Virus record (IMG/VR): IMGVR_UViG_3300001720_000002
Coordinates: 1-35,963 of that record
DNA: 35,963 nucleotides
Source of the DNA: a virus
Reading direction: 5' to 3' (one strand)
Shown here: positions 15,370-22,951 of the stretch, one piece after another
Layout: each line of letters opens with the position of its first letter
Position numbering within the stretch: the stretch's first letter is position 1
The notes under the pieces: generated by a model
Seen by the model: the letters and a program-made list of their open reading frames with translations, nothing else
What the model was told of the DNA's origin: nothing
Databases searched by the model: none
Position numbers and translations under genes: made by a program

Positions 15370-18300
15370 ATGGCATTAAAGAGTAGTAAGGTAGCAATAG
15401 AGGTAGTCATCAAAGACATAAAAAAGATTGCTGATTTAAAAAAGGGATTAAAGGAATTAAGAGCAGAGCAGAAAAAACAAGAAGCAAGGTCTAAGACAGG
15501 GCAAAAGCAATCTCACGCAAATGCAAAGGCATACAAAGAAAGAGCAAAGTCAATAAAAGAAAACTCAAAAGAATTGAGGACTCTTAATAAGGATATGGCA
15601 GGTGCTAATAAGAGAACTAAGGCTGTTACTAAATCATCTAATGGAATGGCGAAACAGTTCATTAAAGGTGCTGCAGCTATTGGCGTTGTTGTTGGTGCGT
15701 TTAGGCTAATAAACCAAGTAGTTAGTTCTGTGGTTATGACTTTTGCTGAATTTGAGTTTGTTATGGCTAAAGTTCAGGCAGTTTCAGGTGCTACTGATTC
15801 TGAGTTTAAACAATTAACTGAGTCTGCAGAGGAGTTAGGTAGAACAACATTCTTTACTGCAGCACAGGTAGGGGAATTACAACTAGCATTTTCTAAATTA
15901 GGTTTTACTGCATCTGAAATAATGGATGCACAGAAAGCAACACTAGATTTGGCTACAGCTACAGGAACAGATTTGGCTAGAGCAGCACAGGTAGCAGGTG
16001 CAGCAGTAAGAGGGTTTGGGTTAGATGCTAGTGAAACTGAAAGAGTGGTAGATGTTATGGCTGTTTCCTTTGCAAGTTCTGCTATGGATATTGAAAAGTG
16101 GAGTACATCTATGACTAAGGTTGCACCTATTGCAAAGTCGGCAGGATTCTCTATTGAAGATACTGCAGCTATGATGTCAAAGCTTACTGATTCAGGTATT
16201 GAAGCATCTATTGCAGGTACATCTTTAAGAAATATATTGCTTAAAATGCAAGACCCTACATCAGACTTATCAATGAACTTTGGAAAAACTATACATAGTT
16301 TAGATGAGTTAATTCCTGCTATGAAAGGGTTTATAGCAGATGGTGGGGATATGGCTGATATTTTAGAGGTTGTAGATTTAAGACAAGCAGCAGCCTTTGA
16401 GCAAATGCTTACTACTGCAGATGGAACTTTAGCGTTAAGAGATTCATTGAAAGAAGCTAACGGAGAAGGAGCAAGAATGGCAGGTATTGTTGGAGATACT
16501 TTGCAGGGTTCATTTTTGAAATTTACCTCAGCAGTACAGGGTGTGTCTATATCTGTTATGAAAGGATTTTCAGAAGGACTTCAAGGTGCTATAGAAAACA
16601 TAGCATCATTCTTTAATGTTATTGCTAAAAACAGTAAAACAATAGTAAGTATAATAAAAGGAATTACAACTCTAGCTAAATGGTTTGGTATATATAAGCT
16701 TACACTCATAGCAGTTACAGGTCTTACCATTGCTTACAATAAGGTTTTGGCAATACAAAGGCTTATGGCTATAAAGGCAGCTTCAGGAATGACAACGCTA
16801 TCTGCAGCAACTATGGTTGCAAAAAGGTCTATTAACGCACTTATGGGAAGTACAGGTATAGGACTTTTAATAGTAGGTCTTACAGAGTTAGTTCCTTGGC
16901 TAATGAGTACCAATAAAGAACTTGAGATTCAGCGAGGACTTGTTGATAAAGCTAAGGACAGCTATGAAAATTCATTGAAGCCTATAGAGGAACTTAAGAT
17001 TATAAGTGAAAATCTTATTAAAACTAAGAAGGAAATGAACAAGCTTTTAGATAGTGAAGGAAAGCTAATTGACAATTCTAAATTCGGTCAAAGGGTTTAT
17101 AATAAATTTAAAGGTCAGGCAGCTTTAGCTATTAAAAAATTAAATTCAGAACTTAAAGACAATAATCAAGATTTATTAACTCAAAAATCATCTGTCCTTG
17201 ATGTGGCTGCAGCAGTAGATATATTAACAAAAGCATTAACAGACAAAGCTTTAGTTTCAGGATTTAATAATCAGATTGAAAAGCTTGTAGAGGTTCAGGC
17301 AAATGCAGTTGTAACTAAAAAAAGACTAGAAGATTACTTTAATATAAATTTAGATGCAACTCCTTTTGACAATATGTCTGATGCCATTGCATTTCAATTA
17401 TCAACAATGGAAGAAGGTTTCCCCGGAATGGCTAACTCTATGATTCCTTTTGAAGAAAGAATGAGGTCTGTCAATAAAATTTTAGAAGATGGAGGGTTTA
17501 CTAACTTTGAACAAGCCATAACAGCACTAGAAGGAAAGGATGACAACATAAGGATAATAACTGAAGCTTTTGATGAATTAGCAGGGGAGGGAGGAATAGG
17601 AGGATTGATTTTATCATTAGATAAATCAAAAAAAGGCACAGGGGAGAATATCAAAACAATTAAGAATTGGGCTACTGAAACTACAGATGCTATAAATAAA
17701 GTCAAAAAAGAAAGGTTTGAGTTGGGATTGACAGAAGAACAATATACGGCAAAAGTGTTATCAGAAAGACTTAGACTTGTAAAGGAAGAAAGAGATGCTT
17801 ATGTAAATGGACTTGGAGATAAAAAAGCAAATGCAGATAAAATAGTTGCCTTTGAACAAAAGTTGGTAGAACTCCAATTAAAGATTCAGGCTAATTATTT
17901 TAAAGAAAAGAAAACTGCTTTAGATGATAAAAATATAGCTATGATTAACTCTATAAAAAATCAATATACTGTTGATGGTCAAATTACAGCACAAGGGCAA
18001 ACAGCATTGATAAACCAAGAGATATCATACCTGACAGCAAAGGGAGTATTGCATGATGATTACATGGTCAAAATACAAGGCAATAATGAGAAGATAGCAG
18101 AGAGTAATAGAAAGTTGCACGAACAACAAAAGATTGAGTTTCAAGAACAAGTGTCTGCTTACGCAAGTGTTGGTAGTTCTTTAACAACTCTAGCAGGAGA
18201 TAATGAGAAATTAAATGCAGTAAAAGAAGCAGGTAATGCTATATCTCAAGCTGCAAATATAATATCAACCATAACAACTTTAAAAGAAAATTTAAGCACA

Positions 18301-18936
18301 ATAGCTAAGGTAGGGAATACAGGAGCTGTAATTGCAAATACTGTAGCTGAAGGAGCTAACGCTACTGCAACGGGAGTTAGTACGGTAATGACTCTAGCCG
18401 ACACTCAAGCAAATATGGTTCAAATACCATTCTTAGCTACTAAAAGTATATTAAAGAGTGGTAGTTCGTTGCCTTTTCCTTTAAACCTTATCGCTATAGC
18501 AGCAACAATAGCAGTTATATCTAAGGTTATGAAAATGTTTGAAAGAGGAGGAATAGTTGACGGGGGAAGTAAGTTTGCTAAAGGAGGAGTTATTAGTAAA
18601 TTTGCAGATGGAGGTATGGTTAATGGCAAATCACACGCACAAGGAGGAGAGAAGTTTGCTGTAGGTGGTAGAGTGGTTGAATTGGAAGGTGGAGAAGCTG
18701 TAATCAATAAAAGAAGTACAGCTATGTATAGAGGTCAGTTATCACAAATGAACGCAGCAGGTGGTGGGGTTAAGTTCGCAGATGGTGGTATGCTAAATAA
18801 TCCTGCTTTTGCTCAGCAAAAATTCTCACAAGGTAATAATAGAAGTGGTTCTCCTCAAAAGGTTTTTGTTGTTGAGGCTGATATTTCTCAATCCCAAAAT
18901 TCTGTTAGCGTATTAGAGGCTGCAGCAACAATTTAA
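15370..18936 (+). CDS. Tail tape measure protein (1188 aa)
   Basis: The protein sets tail length and may help DNA entry. Residues 1-90 are a Lys-rich coiled coil. From about 95 follows the TP901-type core (IKGAAAIGVVVGAFRLINQV, then MAKVQAVSGATDSEFKQL, EELGRTTFFTAAQVGEL, TSMTKVAPIAKSAGFSIED, AGTSLRNILLKMQDP). Hydrophobic segments occur near 415-470 and 1030-1060; long coiled coils lie between. The C-terminus is rich in GG pairs (FERGGIVDGGSKFAKGG). With about 0.15 nm per residue (general rule), the tail would be around 180 nm, which fits a siphovirus. Notably the chaperone genes are not directly upstream but about 9 kb away. Confidence 0.93.
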   Translation: MALKSSKVAIEVVIKDIKKIADLKKGLKELRAEQKKQEARSKTGQKQSHANAKAYKERAKSIKENSKELRTLNKDMAGANKRTKAVTKSSNGMAKQFIKGAAAIGVVVGAFRLINQVVSSVVMTFAEFEFVMAKVQAVSGATDSEFKQLTESAEELGRTTFFTAAQVGELQLAFSKLGFTASEIMDAQKATLDLATATGTDLARAAQVAGAAVRGFGLDASETERVVDVMAVSFASSAMDIEKWSTSMTKVAPIAKSAGFSIEDTAAMMSKLTDSGIEASIAGTSLRNILLKMQDPTSDLSMNFGKTIHSLDELIPAMKGFIADGGDMADILEVVDLRQAAAFEQMLTTADGTLALRDSLKEANGEGARMAGIVGDTLQGSFLKFTSAVQGVSISVMKGFSEGLQGAIENIASFFNVIAKNSKTIVSIIKGITTLAKWFGIYKLTLIAVTGLTIAYNKVLAIQRLMAIKAASGMTTLSAATMVAKRSINALMGSTGIGLLIVGLTELVPWLMSTNKELEIQRGLVDKAKDSYENSLKPIEELKIISENLIKTKKEMNKLLDSEGKLIDNSKFGQRVYNKFKGQAALAIKKLNSELKDNNQDLLTQKSSVLDVAAAVDILTKALTDKALVSGFNNQIEKLVEVQANAVVTKKRLEDYFNINLDATPFDNMSDAIAFQLSTMEEGFPGMANSMIPFEERMRSVNKILEDGGFTNFEQAITALEGKDDNIRIITEAFDELAGEGGIGGLILSLDKSKKGTGENIKTIKNWATETTDAINKVKKERFELGLTEEQYTAKVLSERLRLVKEERDAYVNGLGDKKANADKIVAFEQKLVELQLKIQANYFKEKKTALDDKNIAMINSIKNQYTVDGQITAQGQTALINQEISYLTAKGVLHDDYMVKIQGNNEKIAESNRKLHEQQKIEFQEQVSAYASVGSSLTTLAGDNEKLNAVKEAGNAISQAANIISTITTLKENLSTIAKVGNTGAVIANTVAEGANATATGVSTVMTLADTQANMVQIPFLATKSILKSGSSLPFPLNLIAIAATIAVISKVMKMFERGGIVDGGSKFAKGGVISKFADGGMVNGKSHAQGGEKFAVGGRVVELEGGEAVINKRSTAMYRGQLSQMNAAGGGVKFADGGMLNNPAFAQQKFSQGNNRSGSPQKVFVVEADISQSQNSVSVLEAAATI

Positions 18937-18947
18937 AAAGTAAACAA

Positions 18948-19148
18948 ATGTTTGTTAGTAAAAAAGTAAAGAAAGATAGATTAGATACCTGTAAAAAGTG
19001 CGACTTTTACAGAAATTTTGCAATGTTAAAATATCCTAAATGGAATAAGGGAGCAAGGTGTGGAAAGTGCAGTTGCTTCTTAGACGCTAAAACAACTCTT
19101 ACTAAAGAGTATTTTGGAGAGTGTCCTTTGGATAAATGGAAAGAGTAA
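18948..19148 (+). CDS. Small zinc-ribbon-like protein (66 aa)
   Basis: Four cysteine positions form two pairs: CKKC (near residues 15-18) and CGKC followed by CF (near 38-43), with a late CPLDKW close to the C-terminus. This is a zinc ribbon arrangement common in small proteins lying just after tape measure genes in Bacteroidota phages. It is basic overall. It follows the tape measure by 11 bases and is presumably translated late. Role unknown; a structural or adaptor function is more likely than enzymatic because no other residues are notable. Confidence 0.75.
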   Translation: MFVSKKVKKDRLDTCKKCDFYRNFAMLKYPKWNKGARCGKCSCFLDAKTTLTKEYFGECPLDKWKE

Positions 19149-19166
19149 TAATTAAATAATAATAAT

Positions 19167-19502
19167 ATGGATTACCAATCAATTATCAAAAACTATAGTG
19201 AAGAAAGAAAAGATGCTGTGGTAAATTTTGCTAAAGCCAATAGAGATTCTATGACAGGAAATCTTTACCACAATAAAGCTTTAGATTTATTCTTTATGTT
19301 GTGGCATGAAAGCTTCCCTAGCAACCCTCAACAAAAAACCTGCATGGGTTGCAGACAGGCAGTTTCAAAGTTCTTTCATAATGTGGCTGATTTTATTTCT
19401 AGCGAAAGATTAAATGCTAAAGCAAAGTTAGATGAATTTAAAGAGATTACAGGCAAAAAAAAGAAATCTAAAAAAACTAAGAAATCTAAATATAATGTCT
19501 AG
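19167..19502 (+). CDS. Hypothetical protein with Lys-rich tail (111 aa)
   Basis: Starts MDYQSIIKNYSEERKDAV. The middle contains LYHNKALDLFFMLWHESFP followed by KTCMGCRQAVSKFFHNVADF, with one Cys pair, and the last 20 residues are almost all Lys, Ser and Thr (GKKKKSKKTKKS). The basic tail would bind nucleic acid or acidic proteins. It overlaps the next gene by 8 bases. No function recognised. The run of eight A in the tail (from about 19454) is a potential slippage spot, but the downstream frame is +1, so I do not propose a frameshift. Confidence 0.7.
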   Translation: MDYQSIIKNYSEERKDAVVNFAKANRDSMTGNLYHNKALDLFFMLWHESFPSNPQQKTCMGCRQAVSKFFHNVADFISSERLNAKAKLDEFKEITGKKKKSKKTKKSKYNV

Positions 19503-19812
19503 GCAAAATAAGTCCGATATAGTTTACGAGTATATCAAGGTTGCAGAAAATGAAATCAAAAAAAGATGGCACGAGCCAACCATTGTTGATATTTTAAGGC
19601 ATCTAACAGAAAGGGGTATAGTTGAGCCTAAAAGATTAAGAAACTATATGATAATATATGATTTTGATTGTATGCTTAGGTTTAATGATGGAAATAGAAC
19701 TCATACTTTTATGGACTTATCTATAAAATATGATATATCAGAAAGACAGGCTCAAAGTATAGTTTACAAAGAAAGAGTTAAGGAAAAGTGTACCGTAAAT
19801 ATCACTTATTAA
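19495..19812 (+). CDS. Small helix-turn-helix protein, candidate regulator (105 aa)
   Basis: I chose ATG 19495 (MSRQNKSDIVYEYIKV); an upstream in-frame ATG at 19432 would overlap the preceding gene by 70 bases. Near the C-terminus TFMDLSIKYDISERQAQSIVYKER has the spacing of a helix-turn-helix, similar in style to Mor/C-type or sigma-like HTH segments. The N-terminal half is helical and basic (EPTIVDILRHLTERG). Its gene ends just before late promoter C, so it might take part in late control, though it is itself in the late tail block. No closer family assignment is possible. Confidence 0.65.
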   Translation: MSRQNKSDIVYEYIKVAENEIKKRWHEPTIVDILRHLTERGIVEPKRLRNYMIIYDFDCMLRFNDGNRTHTFMDLSIKYDISERQAQSIVYKERVKEKCTVNITY

Positions 19813-19818
19813 AATTTG

Positions 19819-19862
19819 TTCCAAAAACTTCGTAAGATTGTCATAGTATAAAATTATTTTTG
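19819..19862 (+). promoter_or_regulatory. Late promoter C (capsid genes)
   Basis: TTCC (19819-19822), AAAAAC, TTCGTAAGATT (19829-19839), then the -7 element TATTTTTG (19855-19862), a full match to TAnnTTTG. The distance from the first T to the last G is again 43 bases. The -7 ends only five bases before ATG 19868, so the transcript would be leaderless or nearly so. Confidence 0.7.
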
Positions 19863-19867
19863 TGGCT

Positions 19868-20869
19868 ATGAATGAAAATTGGTACAACATAAATTCAAAA
19901 GCATCTAAAATAGTTGATGTTTATATTTTTGATGAGATAGGAATGGGTGGAGTAAATGCTCAAGGATTCATTGAAGAAATCAAATCTTTTAAGGACTCCC
20001 CAATGAATTTGCACATTAATTGTGTGGGTGGAGATGTATTTGATGGAATGGCTATCTATAATGTCATAAAGAAAAGAACTGCAAAAACTACAGTTTACAT
20101 TGAAGGTATTGCTGCTAGTATGGGTAGTGTTATTGCTTTAGCTGCAGATAGTGTGGTTATGGCTGAGAACTCTTTATTTATGATTCACAACGCTTGGGGT
20201 GGAGCAATGGGAGAAGCTAAAGAAATGAAAAAAACAGCAAATCTTTTAGATAAGATTAGTGGAGAGATTGCTGACATATATGTTAAAAAAACAAAACTAC
20301 CTTACGACAAGGTAAAAGAAATGATGGATGAAGAAACTTGGTTAAATGCTGAAGAAGCACTAGAACTAGGATTTATTGATTCTATCTCGGATGCTATTAA
20401 AGTGGCAGCCAAATATGATGTTTCTAAGTTTAGAAACATAACAAACGAAGAAGTTAAAAATAAATTAAGTAATAATCTAAAAAGTAAAAAAATGACTGAT
20501 GAGTTAAAAAATTGGTTTAATGGGAAAGTTGAGGATATTATCGCAAGAGTTAAAAGTGATGAGTCTAACGATTCTGTTGATTCAAAAAAAGTTGATGTTA
20601 GTATTTCTGATGAGGCTGAGATTTTAAATAAATTTTCAGATTTAGAAAGTAATGCTAATGAACTTAATGGGTCTATCGCTGAATTGACAGGAGAAAAAGA
20701 AACTCTTACTCAAGAAGTAGAAAGACTTAACGCTTTATTAAGCAAAGCAAGTGCAAAGGGAACTGAAATTTCTACAGATGGCGACCCTGCAGTAGTATTA
20801 GAAAACAAAGTAGAAGGTAATGATACGAAATTCTGGAATGGAATTGTATCTAAAATGAATTTAAAATAA
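19868..20869 (+). CDS. ClpP/SppA-type prohead protease fused to scaffold (333 aa)
   Basis: The head maturation protease cleaves scaffold and capsid precursors during head assembly. Residues 1-180 carry a ClpP-like fold: GGDVFDGMAIYN (54-64), the nucleophile Ser84 in AASMGS, the catalytic His107 in FMIHNAWGG and Asp154 in MDEETW followed by AEEALELGFIDSI. Residues about 190-310 are charged, with a heptad-like coiled coil (LESNANELNGSIAELTGEKE), which would act as built-in scaffold. I chose ATG 19868; a GTG at 19862 falls in the promoter. It is followed 18 bases later by the capsid gene. Confidence 0.9.
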   Translation: MNENWYNINSKASKIVDVYIFDEIGMGGVNAQGFIEEIKSFKDSPMNLHINCVGGDVFDGMAIYNVIKKRTAKTTVYIEGIAASMGSVIALAADSVVMAENSLFMIHNAWGGAMGEAKEMKKTANLLDKISGEIADIYVKKTKLPYDKVKEMMDEETWLNAEEALELGFIDSISDAIKVAAKYDVSKFRNITNEEVKNKLSNNLKSKKMTDELKNWFNGKVEDIIARVKSDESNDSVDSKKVDVSISDEAEILNKFSDLESNANELNGSIAELTGEKETLTQEVERLNALLSKASAKGTEISTDGDPAVVLENKVEGNDTKFWNGIVSKMNLK

Positions 20870-20887
20870 AAATAAAAAAGTAAAATT

Positions 20888-21994
20888 ATGGCAGCAGCAG
20901 ATATAGCACAAAATGGTTTAGGAGCAGCGTACAATGGTACTTATGCTTCTAAAATCTTATTGGAACCAATGTTCCATTCAGATGATATAATGAGAAATTA
21001 TACTATCTATCCAAATGTAAAGTACAAGCAAAATATTTTAATGGCACCATCTTTAAAGAGTATTACAGCTCTTAATTCAGGTTGTGTAGCAAATACTTGT
21101 GTTGGTACTCAATTTACAGTAACAAAAAAAACTATAACAGTTGAAAATGTTTCTGTAAAACAAACTCAATGTTGGGATGAGTTCAAATCAGAAGTAATTG
21201 TAGAGTCTTATAAGAATGGTATCAATATGCCTGACTTATCAGGAACTCAATTAGCTCAAGTTATTATTGACAGAGTTAGAAATGGTATCTCTAACGATAT
21301 GATTAGAAATATGTGGGCAGGAATGGCAACATTACCTGCAGTAGCAGACTGTACTTATCAGTCAATGGGAGCAGGTCTTTGGGACTTACTTGATGCAGAT
21401 GCAAACTTTGCTAATGCAGGAGCATTACAAAGAGTAACAGGTGGTGGAGCAGCAGCAGACTACAATGTAGTTGGAGGAACAATCGCTATTGTAGATGTTG
21501 CTTTATTATTAGACAAAGCTTTCGCTTCTGCACCTTCTGAATTACAGCAAGTAGAGGCATCAGCAAAAAGAATGTTTGTTACACCAAATGTTTATAACGC
21601 TTACTACGCTTCTTTAACTTTAGTTGCACAAGCAGGAGCAGTTGATTATGGACATTCTGAAGCACAAGCAGGAAAAACAAGATTATTCTACAGAGGAATT
21701 GAAGTAGTTGCAATGTATGAGTGGGACACAGCTTTAACTGCAAGAACAGGAGCAGATTTACCGGGTATCTTTACAGTAGTTGATTCAGCAGGAGCAGCTT
21801 TCCAAGCAACTAACGGAGTTATCTATACAGCTACATCTAACTTATTCATTGGTACAGATGTTACTGCACCTGAGAATGAATTAAAAATGTTCTATGACGA
21901 GGCTAGTGATAATATGCTTATTCGTTCTTACTTCACAATGGGCTTCCAATACGGATGGACTAACTTGATTTACGGAGTTTGTTTAACATCATAA
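20888..21994 (+). CDS. Major capsid protein (368 aa)
   Basis: The position directly after the protease/scaffold, a start with a strong A-rich leader (AAAAAGTAAAATT) and the composition (Ala/Thr/Val-rich, few Lys runs) fit the major head subunit. N-terminal helix then MFHSDDIMRNYTIYPNVKYKQNI, a helical spine-like part (DLSGTQLAQVIIDRVRNGIS) and a C-terminal region with KMFYDEASDNMLIRSYFTMGFQYGW. Codon choice is more even and uses more GCA/GTA than nearby genes, consistent with high expression. An HK97 fold is assumed for this phage type but cannot be shown by eye. Confidence 0.85.
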   Translation: MAAADIAQNGLGAAYNGTYASKILLEPMFHSDDIMRNYTIYPNVKYKQNILMAPSLKSITALNSGCVANTCVGTQFTVTKKTITVENVSVKQTQCWDEFKSEVIVESYKNGINMPDLSGTQLAQVIIDRVRNGISNDMIRNMWAGMATLPAVADCTYQSMGAGLWDLLDADANFANAGALQRVTGGGAAADYNVVGGTIAIVDVALLLDKAFASAPSELQQVEASAKRMFVTPNVYNAYYASLTLVAQAGAVDYGHSEAQAGKTRLFYRGIEVVAMYEWDTALTARTGADLPGIFTVVDSAGAAFQATNGVIYTATSNLFIGTDVTAPENELKMFYDEASDNMLIRSYFTMGFQYGWTNLIYGVCLTS

Positions 21995-22018
21995 TTAATA
22001 ACTTAAAAACAAAATAAA

Positions 22019-22300
22019 ATGGCAATAGATAGTGGAATTTTAGTAGACTGTGCAGATTTAAATGCAGTTGGTGGAGTTAGACAAATTATACTTACAGATT
22101 TAGATAATGTAGCAACTGTACTTCCTACAGCTTACTCAGGAGGAGTTTTAACAGGTGTTACAACAACTAATCCTTGGGCTAGATTTGAGAATAAGCAAGG
22201 GATGGCAGCTATGACAATAAATGGGACAAAAGAAAATGGAGCTACTAAGTACGAAGTGGGAGTTTCTTTTTATATTCCTAATTGTAATGGCGGCATTTAG
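22019..22300 (+). CDS. N-terminal part of a structural protein split by a frameshift (93 aa)
   Basis: Begins MAIDSGILVDCADLNAVGGV with a strong ACAAAATAAA leader. It stops at TAG 22298 after NCNGGI. The next ORF lies in the -1 frame and, if a single base were added at 22295-22298, the two would form one protein of about 192 residues (NCNGGI joined to LAALKALESACPVAIVEL). The combined protein looks like a tail-tube-like or head-decoration protein following the capsid gene in Bacteroidota phages. There is no classical slippery heptamer at the join (GCATTTA). Confidence 0.6.
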   Translation: MAIDSGILVDCADLNAVGGVRQIILTDLDNVATVLPTAYSGGVLTGVTTTNPWARFENKQGMAAMTINGTKENGATKYEVGVSFYIPNCNGGI

Positions 22301-22314
22301 CAGCTTTAAAGGCA

Positions 22315-22596
22315 TTGGAAAGTGCTTGTCCTGTAGCGATAGTAGAATTATTTAGTGGTACTAAATTTATCGTTGGATGGTCTTATGTATATCAAAATCA
22401 AGCAGAGGGTGCAACGCCTTGGATAAGAAGTCAGAATTATGCTAACTTAACTTCAATAGAAGGTGGTTCAGGTACAGCAATAACTGATGAGAATGGAGTA
22501 ACTGTTACATTAACTGCAACTCAATGGGAATTACCTCTTGAGTACACAGGAGAAATAACGACTGTTGCAGGAGATTTGACGGCTACAACAGCTTAG
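22315..22596 (+). CDS. C-terminal part of the same split structural protein (93 aa from TTG)
   Basis: The frame opens at 22288 after TAA 22285-22287; the first possible start is TTG 22315, with no good leader, so independent translation seems weak. The sequence (CPVAIVELFSGTKFIVGWSY, then ITDENGVTVTLTATQWELPL) reads as the second half of a beta-rich protein. The helix LAALKALESACPV falls exactly across the break. Either one base has been lost (true mutation or sequence error) or the long form arises by an unusual recoding event. It ends eight bases before a strong terminator. Confidence 0.6.
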   Translation: MESACPVAIVELFSGTKFIVGWSYVYQNQAEGATPWIRSQNYANLTSIEGGSGTAITDENGVTVTLTATQWELPLEYTGEITTVAGDLTATTA

Positions 22597-22603
22597 AAAA
22601 TTA

Positions 22604-22648
22604 AGATATGCAGGGGGTTATAAACATCCCCTGCTAATATCTTTTTTT
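22604..22648 (+). terminator. Rho-independent terminator after the capsid genes
   Basis: Stem GATATGCAGGGG (22605-22616) with CCCCTGC-TA-ATATC (22628-22641), twelve pairs with a two-base bulge, an 11-base loop, then seven T (22642-22648). The position just after the capsid and structural genes fits a stop for the promoter C transcript. The next gene starts one base later, so downstream head genes need read-through or another promoter. Confidence 0.85.
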
Positions 22649-22951
22649 ATGTGTAATTGTGGTTCTAATAAAAATGTGGTAGATTTGCCACATATAAATA
22701 TATATACAAAGATGGCAGAATACAAAGCAAAAAAAGTTTACTTGAACGGAATGGCTAATTTTGGTGGTGGAAAAAATGATATTTTTATAAATTTCAGCAC
22801 AGCAACTCAAGAGGAGTTAGCTTGGGTTTATGAGGAAGCTAATAATGGTTCTCATTATGTAGAAAAAATAAACAAAAAATCATCTAATGAAGAAAGCATC
22901 AACAAAGTCAGTAAAAAGTTCTCTAACAAGAAAGACTCAAAAGAAGAATAA
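22649..22951 (+). CDS. Small hypothetical protein, Cys N-terminus (100 aa)
   Basis: Begins MCNCGSNKN, a short Cys-pair start I recall in small proteins next to phage head genes. The middle KKVYLNGMANFGGGKNDIF and STATQEELAWVYEEANNG look like a small alpha/beta domain; the C-terminus is a Lys/Ser/Glu-rich tail. The start ATG directly follows the T-run of the terminator. The 3' end overlaps the portal gene by 65 bases. Function unknown; a possible internal head or portal-associated protein. Confidence 0.6.
   Translation: MCNCGSNKNVVDLPHINIYTKMAEYKAKKVYLNGMANFGGGKNDIFINFSTATQEELAWVYEEANNGSHYVEKINKKSSNEESINKVSKKFSNKKDSKEE

Noticed and set aside
18420-18707. Long reverse-strand ORF opposite the tape measure C-terminus
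   Set aside because: Proline/serine-rich shadow of the GG-rich coding sequence; no leader, no neighbours on that strand, whole genome reads +.
19432-19502. A-run frameshift joining the proteins at 19167 and 19495
   Set aside because: The downstream frame is +1 relative to the first gene, which an A-run -1 slip would not reach, and the second gene has its own good ATG.
22294-22300. Classical programmed -1 slip site at the split structural gene
   Set aside because: GCATTTA does not allow re-pairing of both tRNAs after slipping; loss of one base is a simpler explanation.
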